Origin: Aquabacterium sp.
GTDB taxonomy: Bacteria; Pseudomonadota; Gammaproteobacteria; Burkholderiales; Burkholderiaceae_C
Reading direction: 5' to 3'
Length of the DNA: 56,429 nt
Assembly (NCBI RefSeq): GCF_014378415.1
Contig: NZ_JACMNS010000011.1
Coordinates: forward strand, 1 to 56,429
The position numbers were made by a program, and so were the translations under genes. The notes below the pieces were generated by a model, which did no database searches, had not been told where the DNA came from, and worked only from the letters and a program-made list of their open reading frames with translations. This document shows positions 1-8,630 of the stretch, in pieces (the stretch's first letter is position 1; the number at the start of each line of letters is the position of its first letter).

Positions 1-135
1 GTGCAGGCGCTGGAAGCTGCCGGCGCCCAGGTGATTGCCAGTGCCAACATTGGGTGCATCTCGCACCTGCAGGGCGGCACCGCCACGCCGGTCAAGCACT
101 GGGTGGAGTTGCTGGACGAAGCCCTGAGCGGCTGA
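1..135 (+). CDS. glcF: Glycolate oxidase iron-sulfur subunit, C-terminal end (partial)
   Basis: Frame 1 is open from the window edge to a TGA at 133-135 and gives the last 44 residues of a protein. The segment ASANIGCISHLQ followed by TPVKHWVELLDEAL matches the end of the second CCG cysteine-rich domain of GlcF, the Fe-S subunit that passes electrons from the GlcD/GlcE flavoprotein during oxidation of glycolate to glyoxylate. The single Cys in ANIGC is the expected cluster or quinone-site ligand. The rest of the gene lies outside the window. It runs tail to tail into pilY1, with only 10 bases between the stops and no terminator visible there. The identity rests on a short but characteristic segment. 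Confidence 0.8.
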   Translation: MQALEAAGAQVIASANIGCISHLQGGTATPVKHWVELLDEALSG

Positions 136-145
136 GCTGCCCGCT

Positions 146-3100
146 TCAGTTCAACAACTCGCGCCACGCCGTGCGTTGCAGGCTCCCTGGCTTCGGCGGC
201 GGTGGCGGCGGTGTGTCAATGGTTTGCTTGCCGTCGCTGTAGGTCGTGATGGTGCGGGGTCCCTGGCTGGTCTGAACCCAGGCCAGTCCCACGGCGATGG
301 TGTTGCCCAGGTAGGTGCCGGCCACGCCACCCGTCGCATTGGACAGCGCTGAGCCCGTGGCGATGTCGATGAAATAACGCCAGGAGCTGCCCGACGCCAC
401 ACAGGTACTGGCACCCGGGATGGCCGAAAGAACGCCCAGGATGCCGTACTGCAGGACGGGGTCGAACGCCACCCGCTCGCCCGAGGTTGGCAAGTCCAGC
501 CGCCAGCCAATCCCGGTGGTCCAGTTCACGGCATTGGTGCTGGTTGTCCGCACCTGGGATGTGCCTGATCCGGTGGTGGTGAAGGCCTGGGCCACCAATC
601 GCGCATCGGTCCGGATGTCGCCCCAGCTGGTGTTGGTCAGGGGGTCCTTGATGGCATAAATGGTCTGCATGGTGGTGTCGGTGAGGTCGGTGGCGCCCAG
701 GTAGCGCCCGGTGCCCAGGAACACCACCGGGTACTTGATCCCGTTGTACGTGACCGATGCCAGCTCCATCTGTGTGGTGATGGGTTGCGCGGTGACCGAA
801 GCGATCTTGAGTTTGGCCAGCTGCAAGGATGCCTGGTTGGGCAGGACCACATTGTCCAGGTCAAAGCGCCAGACATTGCCCAGCATGTCGCCACCATAAA
901 CACGCTTGGCGGTGTTGTCGGTGAGGTCGTCGATCCACGCGTTGATCTTGCCCAGGCCGCTGGGGGTGGCCGCAGTGCCGACGTTGACGCCGCTGGTGTC
1001 CTTGGTCGCGATCTTGAGGAGCTGCACGCCCGTGTTCGCGTCCACCACGTACAGGTAGCCCACGCCGGTGTTGTTGTAGCCCGAACTGAAGATCACCACC
1101 CAGGTGCCATCGGCCCGCTTGGTGATGACGGGGTTGCCCACGGTCAAGCCCAGGTCCGTATCGGTGAACTCCCACAGGGGCAAGGGGCTGGTGGGGTTGC
1201 TCACATCCAGTGCGAAGTAGCCTTTGCCTCCGACGCCCAGTCCTGACACCACGATGCTTTTCCAAACCCCGGCTGATGACTTGACATCGCCCGCCACCGG
1301 CGTGGCATCGACCATGAAGATGTGGTTGTTCGGGTAGCCGGAGCTGGCCAATTTGTACATGTTGGGCATCACCATGGTGGGCACATAAGCCCACATCTCC
1401 TTGCCGCCGGTGCCGCCCGAGGCGATGTCGGCCGAGAAGGCGTGCAGCATGCCGTCGTTGCCCCCGACGTACACCATGCCCGAGCGAGTGGCGTTGTTCT
1501 TCACATACGTGGCATAGCCGGCATCGCCATAGCTGAAGCCGGGGGAGCCGATGTAGATGGGCGATGAGCCAATGATGTCGCCCAGAATGTGCTCCCGGGT
1601 CCGGAACAGTGGATTGCTCGTGTTGGTCTGCTCGTAGGTGCGGTCGCCCCTCAGCCAGTTGACCACGTTGGTGCCCGCGTTGGCGATGGCCTTTTGCGCG
1701 GTGCTCAAGCTGGCGCACTGGCTGGGGACTCCGCCGGCCTGGGTGCAGAAGTTGTCAAAGGATCCCGCTTGGCCATCTGCCGACAGGTTGGTGTAGTTGA
1801 AGCCCCGCAATGTGCGGGTGGCACTCGCGCCGCTGCCCGTCGTCTTCATGTAGTAGATGTTGCGGCTGGTCGGGAGCACGCTGTTCAGCTGCGTCTGGAC
1901 ACTCCAGCTGCTGGTATACGTGATATCGCCCGTGAAGCTGTTGATGTTGGTGATGTTGGATTGCAGCTCACCCGTCCAGGCCATCGACTTGTAGCTGGTC
2001 TGGAACACCTGGTCGCTGCCTGACGCCGGGATGAGGGAGCTGCTGCTCGCCGCGCCCCCGGTGCCCAGCGCCTGGTTGACCCCGTTGAGCACGCCACTGA
2101 GGGCGGCGATCAAGGTGGCGGGGTCGCCGGCCGAGAAGAACTGCCCACGCCCATTCACCGCGGCATGCCAGAGGTCGTCCACCGCCGTGACGCCGTCGGC
2201 GGTGGGGGCAGGCCAGTCTGGCCGCGCACCCACGCCGTTGGCGATGTTGTAGAAATCGCCAGAGGTCTGGGTCAGGTAGTTCTTGTCGTAGGTGACCAGG
2301 CCGCTGACCCCCAGACCCACGGTGAAGGTGGTCATGTGCTGGGTGCTGATGGTGTCACGGCCTGAGCTTGGAACCTGATTGGTGCAGACATCGGCGCCGC
2401 CATTGCCCGTGCAGTTGCTCAGGCTGCTGTCGCGCAGATCCGTCTTGTAGTAGTACTGCGCCACGTCGGCCAGGGTGTTGGTGGCGCCTCCGGAGGTCTG
2501 GGTGGTGGTGTTCGTGGATGAGGCGGGCACGGAGGTGCTGACGATGGTCACGACCGCGGGTGCGCTGGTGGCGCTCGGCGTGCCTTTGATGTACGTGGTG
2601 CCCACGGCGGGCGGAAAAATGTTGCAGTAAGGGGTGCCGCTGCTGGCGGTAGGGCTCCAGTTGATGGTGTCGCTGTTGGTGGCCGTGTTGTTGGACACCT
2701 GGCTGGTGCTGGACGATGTGCTGCTGGTGTCATTTGTCACGCTGCCGTTGGTCGTGACCACGGTGCGCACCACCGAGTAAGTCACGTCGTTCACCACGGT
2801 TTGTGTTTGAACCAGCGTTTCCGTGCCCGTGCCCGAGCTGTCCGTCTGGTTGGGCTGCAGGAAGAAGGGGCACGAGGATGAGATCACCACGGATTTCGTG
2901 CCCAAAGAGTAGAGCGATGTCTTGACCGTTTCCACCTTTTGTCGTTGCACATAGCTGGTGGTGGTCTTGTCCGTGACGATGTTTTTGGAACCGTCGTACA
3001 TGGGGCGAACGTCGAACCCGTCTTGCTGGCCGACCTGGGTGGTCCCATCCAGCTTGGTGGCGTCGGCATCGGTGTCGTTCCAGTAGCCGTCGGTGGTCAG

Positions 3101-4267
3101 GATGGCGTAGTTGCGTTGGCAGCTGTTTTGCATCGGGTCATAGGTTTGCCCCGAGGCTTTCTTGGCGAAATAGCGGCCCACCTTGGACAAAGACCTGCGC
3201 AGTGGGGTGCTTGAAATCGGGGCGGCGGAATAGAGGTCGCTGTAGAACTTGGTTTTCTGCGTTGAGCCGAAGTCATCGACATCCACAAAGGTGCCCGATG
3301 GGGTAACGGAGTTGTCGCTGATGGTGGTGAAGCCAACGCGGTAGTTCGAGGTCAATGACTGGAATGCCAGCCCCGTGGCCGAGCGCATCATGTTGATGCG
3401 GGTGCGGTAATACGAGTACCAGTTGGCGTAGTTCTGCGCGTCACTCGACCCGGTGGTGAGCGTGGTTTTGGTCAGGACGGTGGTGAGCCCATTCTTTCCG
3501 GTCAGGCATTCGGAGTAGAAGGTGGTGTTGGTCAAGACGCTGCTGGTGGCCGAATCGTAGGTCCAGGACAGGGCTGGGACCGATCCGGTGTACTTGTAGT
3601 AGTAGTTCTTGGTGGCGTCGGAGGCGAGGTTCACGGTGGACGGCTTGCCGATCGTCCATGAGGAAAACGTGCCTGATCCCGTGACAGACGTGACGTTGAC
3701 GGTGATGGTCTGGCTGACCGGAAAGATAAAAAGGGTGTAGTTGGTCGTGGCGTTTGTGACGGTGCCCGACATCGTGTTGGACCCATTGGAGATCAACAGC
3801 GTGTCGCCCACGGCATAAGAGGTGACCGACCCCGTGGTGAATGTCTTTGATCCCGTGCCAATCGCCATGGACGACGAGCTCGAGGATGTGGACGTGACCG
3901 TCAGGTTGTAGCCGTCATCGGCGGCCGCCGTCAGGCTCATGTTGCTGTAGTAGCTTCCATCGGCCTTGACCGGGGCTGCGTAGGTGGACGATGGGTTGTA
4001 GGCCACGCCGTTGCATTGGTAGGCCTTCAGGCCGATGTCGCCCACGCCACCCGCAGCATCGGGCATGTAGTCTCTGGCCATGCTCCCGGAGTCGTCCAGG
4101 ATGAGCATGATGTTGGGTTTGGACGCGGTTGAGGTGTTGATCAGCGGTGTGTTGGAAATGTCGGTGAGCGCGGACCAGGCGTTGGGGCTGGCCATCAGCA
4201 GGCAGGCTGTGCTCCACACTGCGATCAGTCCATGGCGACCCGGGGTCGATATTTTCGAGCAAGACAT
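146..4267 (-). CDS. pilY1: PilY1 type IV pilus tip adhesin / biogenesis factor
   Basis: Encodes 1373 residues from ATG 4267, which has AAGGAAG about 6 bases upstream; upstream ATG 4288 is less well placed. A signal-like hydrophobic stretch (about 13-33) is followed by DDSGSM at 58-63, a von Willebrand A metal-site motif (DxSxS). A long Ser/Thr-rich middle follows. The C-terminal third is the PilY1 beta-propeller, with VYVGGNDGMLHAF near residue 930, then WEFTDTDLG and FSSGYNN. PilY1 sits at the pilus tip with the minor pilins, promotes extension against PilT and can act as adhesin or surface sensor. The protein ends in six prolines followed by a conserved-looking tail, RTAWRELLN. It is last in the minor-pilin operon, 28 bases after pilX. 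Confidence 0.93.
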   Translation of the reverse strand: MSCSKISTPGRHGLIAVWSTACLLMASPNAWSALTDISNTPLINTSTASKPNIMLILDDSGSMARDYMPDAAGGVGDIGLKAYQCNGVAYNPSSTYAAPVKADGSYYSNMSLTAAADDGYNLTVTSTSSSSSSMAIGTGSKTFTTGSVTSYAVGDTLLISNGSNTMSGTVTNATTNYTLFIFPVSQTITVNVTSVTGSGTFSSWTIGKPSTVNLASDATKNYYYKYTGSVPALSWTYDSATSSVLTNTTFYSECLTGKNGLTTVLTKTTLTTGSSDAQNYANWYSYYRTRINMMRSATGLAFQSLTSNYRVGFTTISDNSVTPSGTFVDVDDFGSTQKTKFYSDLYSAAPISSTPLRRSLSKVGRYFAKKASGQTYDPMQNSCQRNYAILTTDGYWNDTDADATKLDGTTQVGQQDGFDVRPMYDGSKNIVTDKTTTSYVQRQKVETVKTSLYSLGTKSVVISSSCPFFLQPNQTDSSGTGTETLVQTQTVVNDVTYSVVRTVVTTNGSVTNDTSSTSSSTSQVSNNTATNSDTINWSPTASSGTPYCNIFPPAVGTTYIKGTPSATSAPAVVTIVSTSVPASSTNTTTQTSGGATNTLADVAQYYYKTDLRDSSLSNCTGNGGADVCTNQVPSSGRDTISTQHMTTFTVGLGVSGLVTYDKNYLTQTSGDFYNIANGVGARPDWPAPTADGVTAVDDLWHAAVNGRGQFFSAGDPATLIAALSGVLNGVNQALGTGGAASSSSLIPASGSDQVFQTSYKSMAWTGELQSNITNINSFTGDITYTSSWSVQTQLNSVLPTSRNIYYMKTTGSGASATRTLRGFNYTNLSADGQAGSFDNFCTQAGGVPSQCASLSTAQKAIANAGTNVVNWLRGDRTYEQTNTSNPLFRTREHILGDIIGSSPIYIGSPGFSYGDAGYATYVKNNATRSGMVYVGGNDGMLHAFSADIASGGTGGKEMWAYVPTMVMPNMYKLASSGYPNNHIFMVDATPVAGDVKSSAGVWKSIVVSGLGVGGKGYFALDVSNPTSPLPLWEFTDTDLGLTVGNPVITKRADGTWVVIFSSGYNNTGVGYLYVVDANTGVQLLKIATKDTSGVNVGTAATPSGLGKINAWIDDLTDNTAKRVYGGDMLGNVWRFDLDNVVLPNQASLQLAKLKIASVTAQPITTQMELASVTYNGIKYPVVFLGTGRYLGATDLTDTTMQTIYAIKDPLTNTSWGDIRTDARLVAQAFTTTGSGTSQVRTTSTNAVNWTTGIGWRLDLPTSGERVAFDPVLQYGILGVLSAIPGASTCVASGSSWRYFIDIATGSALSNATGGVAGTYLGNTIAVGLAWVQTSQGPRTITTYSDGKQTIDTPPPPPPKPGSLQRTAWRELLN

Positions 4268-4295
4268 GGCGCTTCCTTTTCGGTTCATGCGCGGA

Positions 4296-4949
4296 TCACT
4301 GGTGCACGATGGTTTCAGTGAAGCTGGTCGTGTCGCGCGAACTTTTGACCCGCACAACGATGCGGTAGTACGCGCCAGAGGTGAGGGACAGGCGCCCGCC
4401 TTTGCCGTAGCCGAGGTTGCCCTTGGTGTTGGTGTCCCCGCCCGTGGCCGTGGGCGGGCGGCTGCACATATTGCCCCCCGTGTTGGCGGCCCCCACGACG
4501 GGGCACAGGCGCAGGATGATGTATTTTTGCTCGATCCCGGCAAAGCCGGTGGTCAGGGTGGCTGGCAGCAGGCAAAGCCCGCTGCCGCTGGCGCAGTTGT
4601 TGCCCTCCCAGTCCACCATGGTTCGGTTGGCCGGCGTTGAGTACTGCTGGCCGGTCACGTCGACGATCTCGGGGTTTTGGTCGTGGCTGGAGGCGTAGTA
4701 GCCATTTGGGGCGGTGCCCGACGAGTCATTGGCGTCCGCTGAGGTCGCGTTCCTGATGTAGGTGATGGCCGCTTCGGTGGCTTGTTCCGCCACAGCGGTG
4801 GCCTCTTGCCGGAAACCAAGGTTGCCCAGGATCAAGGTCGCGGTTTCAGATGAGCGCACCAGCGCCAGTGCGGCCAATGACAGTGCCGTCAGCGCGATCA
4901 GTGCAAACATCAGTGCCGAGCCTCTGGAGGCGTGTGCGGTGGTTCTCAT
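4296..4949 (-). CDS. pilX: PilX-type minor pilin assembly protein
   Basis: Encodes 217 residues if translation starts at ATG 4949, which overlaps the pilW stop as ATGA and suggests translational coupling; GTG 4958 is an alternative. The N-terminus has the PilX_N pattern: a short charged leader, RGSALMFALIALTALSLAAL as one hydrophobic helix (about 9-30), then RSSE. The canonical GF-E prepilin motif is not present in the usual form, as in other PilX proteins of this order. PilX joins PilV, PilW, PilE and FimT in the priming complex that initiates pilus assembly. The rest is a poorly conserved globular domain with several cysteines. Confidence 0.88.
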   Translation of the reverse strand: MRTTAHASRGSALMFALIALTALSLAALALVRSSETATLILGNLGFRQEATAVAEQATEAAITYIRNATSADANDSSGTAPNGYYASSHDQNPEIVDVTGQQYSTPANRTMVDWEGNNCASGSGLCLLPATLTTGFAGIEQKYIILRLCPVVGAANTGGNMCSRPPTATGGDTNTKGNLGYGKGGRLSLTSGAYYRIVVRVKSSRDTTSFTETIVHQ

Positions 4950-6064
4950 GAGTTCCACAGCATGTTGCGCAAGGGGATGACGGTGTCAAACACCTTGTAG
5001 CGGTAGTGCTGCCAGTCGGCGCCGGGCATGGTGAGTGTCAGGCATTGGTCCGAGCCGCAGGTGGTGGCGCCGGTGACCGCGATGGTGGCGCCCACTCGCC
5101 ACACTGGCGCGGTGGTGGTCACGTTGTCTTTCTCGTACAGGCCACTGCGCACCACCAGGACCAGGCGTATGCCCAGGACTTGCTGCCATTCGGCGTTGTT
5201 GGCCGGGGGCACGGCATCGTAGGTGTCGATCACGCCGGGCACGGCCTTGCCTTTGCCGTACAAAGCTTTCATGACCACGACCTGCGGAAACAAGGTGCGG
5301 GTGACCGGATTGCCACCGCCGAGGCCCGTGGTGGCATTGACCTCGGTCAGGGTCAGCCCATCCGTTCCGATGGCGTAGTCGCGGTAAAGCGTCTTGCCCA
5401 AGTTGATGAGTTGACTGCCTGAACTGAACCCGCCGGCCGGGAAGGTATTGGCCTGGTTCCAGCCTGAGTCCGCCACGTGCGGGATGGTGGTTGACGTCAC
5501 CGTCGTGGAGGCATCGGATTTGACGGAGAAAATGGAGCAACCCGTGGCCAGGGTGTCGGGCACCGCGATCATCAGATCCGTGTCGCTCGCACCATTCGAA
5601 GATTGAACGATGAAGCTGGTGTCTGTCTGCGTGTGGGCCGAGGTCAGCTTGGTCGGCACCGAGTAGTTGGCCTTGTCGCTGGACATGACCCTGACGCGGT
5701 CTGTGGTGGCACCTGTGGTGATGACCACCGGTGCCAGGGTCAATGACGCGGTGATGGTGGGCACGAGCGCGGTGCCGTTGAAGCTGCCGGTGATGGCGCA
5801 GCCGATGACCGTTGGGTCGTTGATCAGTCCGTAGCCCGCTTTCTGAATGTCCTGTTGCAGGGCATAGATGGCCAATGCCCCATTGGTCTGGGCATCGCCG
5901 CCGTTCGTGGTCGTGCGCTTTTGCGACTCATAGTTCACCATGACCTGGGCAATGATGAGTGTGGTGAGCAGGCCCAGGGCCAGGCCCACCATCAATTCGA
6001 TCAGGGTGAAGCCAGCGAGGCGTCGGCGGGGTGTCGGGGCGGGCACGGACATGGTGGAGGGCAT
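4946..6064 (-). CDS. pilW: PilW minor pilin
   Basis: Encodes 372 residues from ATG 6064, three bases after the pilV stop codon; a second ATG four codons in is possible. A basic leader (RRRLAG) precedes [10 protein letters not shown] at 18-27, the prepilin peptidase site with the +5 glutamate at residue 23, and then a hydrophobic helix. The length and the early NGALAIYALQQDIQKAGYG segment are typical of PilW. It is cleaved by PilD and enters the minor-pilin priming complex in the inner membrane. It overlaps pilX by four bases. Confidence 0.92.
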   Translation of the reverse strand: MPSTMSVPAPTPRRRLAGFTLIELMVGLALGLLTTLIIAQVMVNYESQKRTTTNGGDAQTNGALAIYALQQDIQKAGYGLINDPTVIGCAITGSFNGTALVPTITASLTLAPVVITTGATTDRVRVMSSDKANYSVPTKLTSAHTQTDTSFIVQSSNGASDTDLMIAVPDTLATGCSIFSVKSDASTTVTSTTIPHVADSGWNQANTFPAGGFSSGSQLINLGKTLYRDYAIGTDGLTLTEVNATTGLGGGNPVTRTLFPQVVVMKALYGKGKAVPGVIDTYDAVPPANNAEWQQVLGIRLVLVVRSGLYEKDNVTTTAPVWRVGATIAVTGATTCGSDQCLTLTMPGADWQHYRYKVFDTVIPLRNMLWNS

Positions 6065-6067
6065 GGC

Positions 6068-6508
6068 TCAGAGGGCGGCGGCGGACTTGACCACCGTGGT
6101 GGTCGTGAACGTGTGTGCGTCCTCGTTGGGCAGTGTCCAGGTGATGGTGACGCTGACCGAGGTGGCGCTGGCCGCGATCACGGGTGTCGCGGTCGGCAGC
6201 GTGGCCGCCACCTTGTTTTGCCAGTCCTTGCACAGGCCATACGAAGCGCAACTGCTGCCGTTGTAGTTGAGGACGTGCGCGGTGTCGGTCCGCATCACGC
6301 CAATGATTTCGCTGGTGAGGTAGACCGCATCGGCGCGGCCTTTGGCCGAGGTGTTGGCCCGGGTCATGGACGTTTGCAGTTTGACCAGGCCCAGGACGCC
6401 CAGGCTGAAGATCAAGATGCTGACCAGTACTTCAATCAGCATGAAGCCCCGCGAGCCATGGGGGGGGCTGCTGGGAGACGCGATGCGCTTCATCTTGTGA
6501 TGTTCCAT
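6068..6508 (-). CDS. pilV: PilV minor pilin
   Basis: Encodes 146 residues from ATG 6508, which overlaps the fimT stop as ATGA; ATG 6493 is an equally plausible start because GGAA lies about 12 bases before it. The prepilin site is SRGFMLIEVLVS, with Gly 21, Phe 22 and the +5 Glu at 26, followed by ILIFSLGVLGLVKLQ, the signature of the PilV/type II pseudopilin class. Two cysteines (SSCASYGLCKD) may form a small disulfide loop. It is expected to act in the pilus-priming complex with PilW, PilX and FimT. Confidence 0.92.
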   Translation of the reverse strand: MEHHKMKRIASPSSPPHGSRGFMLIEVLVSILIFSLGVLGLVKLQTSMTRANTSAKGRADAVYLTSEIIGVMRTDTAHVLNYNGSSCASYGLCKDWQNKVAATLPTATPVIAASATSVSVTITWTLPNEDAHTFTTTTVVKSAAAL

Positions 6509-7131
6509 CAAGACGGTGTCGGGCAGGCGCCTACTGCGGTCGCGGCCAAGGCCGGATCGCACAGCGCGATCATGCCCGCAGAGGACACCACGATGCGCAG
6601 TGCGCGGCTGTCAGTGTCCGAGGCCGCCACCACGAAGTTGATCACGCCAATCGGAACGCTGCCATCGGCCGCGGTGGTGAGCACCCGCCCCAAACCATTG
6701 AAGGTCACGGCCTGGGCGGCGGTGTTCTGGTCGATCTGTCGGGCGACCACGGACAAGGACTGCGCGTTGCCTTCGGCCGAAGAGCGCGAAATCACGATGC
6801 GGGGTGTCGTCGTCTTGGACGGGTCGGCTGCACACGCGCCTGCGGGCGAATCCTGGCTGACGACCCATGAAGCGCCCGTGGACGACAAGGCACAGGTGCT
6901 GTCCAGTGCGCCAGACGAGGGGGTGGACACCATCCAGAATGACACGGAGGTGTTGCGGCGAATCGCCTCCATGCGGGCCCGCTGCAGCCCGTTCTGCATG
7001 GACTCGGCGGTGGAGCGCAGGCGCATGTTGCGGATCCAGGATGCGCCGCTGGGCATCACCGCAGCCAACAACAGGCCGAGCACGCCCATCGTCACCGCCA
7101 TCTCGATCATTGAAAAGCCGCGTTGGCGCAT
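6508..7131 (-). CDS. fimT: FimT/GspH-type minor pseudopilin
   Basis: Encodes 207 residues from ATG 7131, six bases after the pilE stop. A very short leader MRQRG is followed by FSMIEMAVTMGVLGLLLA, so cleavage would follow Gly 5 and the +5 Glu is residue 10. The C-terminal part has the GspH/FimT layout (RIVISRSS, then VTFNGLGRV and ALRIVVSSAG). FimT proteins are minor pilins; some bind DNA for natural transformation. A C-terminal cysteine pair (LCDPALAATAVGAC) could form a loop. It lies second in the operon. Confidence 0.9.
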   Translation of the reverse strand: MRQRGFSMIEMAVTMGVLGLLLAAVMPSGASWIRNMRLRSTAESMQNGLQRARMEAIRRNTSVSFWMVSTPSSGALDSTCALSSTGASWVVSQDSPAGACAADPSKTTTPRIVISRSSAEGNAQSLSVVARQIDQNTAAQAVTFNGLGRVLTTAADGSVPIGVINFVVAASDTDSRALRIVVSSAGMIALCDPALAATAVGACPTPS

Positions 7132-7137
7132 GTCTTC

Positions 7138-7620
7138 TCAATTGCAGTCGGTGGTGGACTTGACGGCCCAGCAGTTGCTCAGGGCGACCGTCGCATTGGC
7201 ATATTGGGTAGTGGCCTTGGTGCCAGCGTCATTGATTGTGTAGGTGTAACCAGACGCCAGAGCAGAACTCCCTGTGGCAGTCAGGGTGTAGTTCTGAGCA
7301 GTGTTGGATGTCGAGCAAATAATGCTGAAGTACTTGAGCGCGGACGAGCTGATCGGGGCCGCCCAGCTGGCGGGCGTGCCATTGGATCCGCAGGCCGAGG
7401 TGCCGTAGCTTCGGTTGTCCTGGTAGAACTGCTCCATCTTGATCCGAAGATCCGACAAGGTGGTGAAGGCTTCGACCAACTGGCCGCGCCGGATGTAGTT
7501 GGTGTATGCCGGGTAGGCCACGGCCGACAGGATGCCGATGATGGCCACCACGATCATCAACTCGATCAGTGTGAACCCGTTCAGGTCGCGGCGACGCAGG
7601 TGGTCGGTGTTGAGTGCCAT
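7138..7620 (-). CDS. pilE: PilE-like type IV (minor) pilin, first gene of the pilin operon
   Basis: Encodes 160 residues from ATG 7620, with AAAGGAT six bases upstream; the in-frame extension further upstream lacks a better start. [25 protein letters not shown] begins at Gly 15, giving PilD cleavage before Phe 16 and the +5 Glu at 20. The C-terminal domain has four cysteines (77, 102, 150, 159); the last two would close a D-region loop as in other type IVa pilins. It heads the operon pilE-fimT-pilV-pilW-pilX-pilY1. In many relatives pilE is the last gene of this cluster, so the order here is somewhat unusual. It may be a minor pilin rather than the major PilA. Confidence 0.9.
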   Translation of the reverse strand: MALNTDHLRRRDLNGFTLIELMIVVAIIGILSAVAYPAYTNYIRRGQLVEAFTTLSDLRIKMEQFYQDNRSYGTSACGSNGTPASWAAPISSSALKYFSIICSTSNTAQNYTLTATGSSALASGYTYTINDAGTKATTQYANATVALSNCWAVKSTTDCN

Positions 7621-7682
7621 GGGGCATCCTTTGATGAAATGGAGCCCTGTCAAGGCCCCTTGCTTCATTTTAGGAATGCGCG

Positions 7683-7705
7683 GCTTTTCCCAGTGGTGGA
7701 AAAGC
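7683..7705. repeat. Perfect 8-bp inverted repeat upstream of pilE
   Basis: GCTTTTCC at 7683-7690 and GGAAAAGC at 7698-7705 form a perfect hairpin with a 7-base loop, 63 bases before the pilE start. No T-run follows on either strand, so it is unlikely to be a terminator. It could be a regulator site or a leader hairpin. The remaining 7621-7781 interval holds the pilE ribosome site and presumably its promoter, but I could not assign convincing -35/-10 or sigma-54 elements. Confidence 0.5.
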
Positions 7706-7781
7706 AGTCCCAATCTGGCCCTAATTCACAGGTTTGTGTTGCCTGACGGCGTTGATTGTTAACACCGACAAAATCTGGCGG

Positions 7782-8630
7782 TCAAAGATCCTGGTCCGCA
7801 CACCATTCACTCCACGACCCCGCGTACAAGCGCGATCCTTCCAGCCCCGCGTGCGCCATCGCCAGCAGGTTGTGACAAGCCGTCACGCCCGAGCCACATT
7901 GATGCACCACCGTGCCAACCGGCCGCGAGCCCAGTAGCGCCGTGAACTCATCGCGCAACACCTGCGCGGGCTTGAAGCGCCCATCGGCCGCCAGGTTCAA
8001 CTGAAAGAAGCGGTTGATGGCCCCCGGGATGTGGCCACCCACCGGGTCGAGCGTTTCGTTCTCGCCGCGAAACCGATCGGGCGCTCGGGCATCGATCAAT
8101 TGCATCACGCTGCGGTTGCCCAGGTTGGTTTGCACAAAGTCGATGCGGCTCAAGTGCTCGTCGTGAGGGCTCAGCTGGATGTGCGACGGTGCGCGCAACT
8201 TGGCCTCCGTGCTGATGACCTGGCCGCCGTGCCCTTGCCACGCCGCCCAACCGCCATCCAACACCCGCACCAACGGGTGCCCCATCCAGCGCAACATCCA
8301 CCAGGCCCGCGCGGCAAACATCCCGCCAGCGTCGTCGTAGGCGATGACTTCGGTGTGGGCTTGCAGGCCCCAGCGGCGCAGGGTGGCCAGGAAGGCTTCG
8401 GGCGTGGGCAAAGGGTGTCGGCCGTTCAACCCGGTCTTGGGCCCCGACAAATCCGTGTCCAGGTTGGCGTAGACGGCGCCGGGCACATGGCCTTGTGCGT
8501 AAGCTTGCTGGCCAGCCTCTGGCGCGGCCAGGCTGAAGCGGCAATCCAGCACCAGCACCTCGTCGCCAGCCTGCTTCAACAAGTCGGCCAGCTCGGCGGC
8601 CGAGATCAAGGTGTGTTGATGAGGGCTCAT
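7782..8630 (-). CDS. sseA: Two-domain sulfurtransferase (3-mercaptopyruvate/thiosulfate type)
   Basis: Encodes 282 residues with two rhodanese domains, the N-terminal one inactive and the C-terminal one catalytic. The active-site loop QCGSGVTACHN places the nucleophilic cysteine at 245. The CGSGVTA form is the one seen in 3-mercaptopyruvate sulfurtransferases rather than classical CRKGVTA rhodaneses. The conserved GHIPGAIN and YAGSWSEW segments are present. The enzyme would transfer sulfane sulfur in the cytoplasm. Its ATG overlaps the stop of the preceding hydrolase (ATGA), so the two are coupled. The exact donor cannot be settled from sequence. Confidence 0.88.
   Translation of the reverse strand: MSPHQHTLISAAELADLLKQAGDEVLVLDCRFSLAAPEAGQQAYAQGHVPGAVYANLDTDLSGPKTGLNGRHPLPTPEAFLATLRRWGLQAHTEVIAYDDAGGMFAARAWWMLRWMGHPLVRVLDGGWAAWQGHGGQVISTEAKLRAPSHIQLSPHDEHLSRIDFVQTNLGNRSVMQLIDARAPDRFRGENETLDPVGGHIPGAINRFFQLNLAADGRFKPAQVLRDEFTALLGSRPVGTVVHQCGSGVTACHNLLAMAHAGLEGSRLYAGSWSEWCADQDL

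Noticed and set aside
146-230. The hexaproline tail of PilY1 as a frameshift artefact.
   Set aside because: The frame continues into RTAWRELLN, the expected PilY1 end, so the tail is genuine.
7683-7705. The inverted repeat upstream of pilE as an intrinsic terminator.
   Set aside because: Neither strand has a T-run after the stem, and the only nearby upstream gene lies on the same strand with its start codon far away.
7621-7781. A sigma-54 promoter for pilE.
   Set aside because: No GG and GC pair at the required spacing within a TGGCAC/TTGC context could be found.
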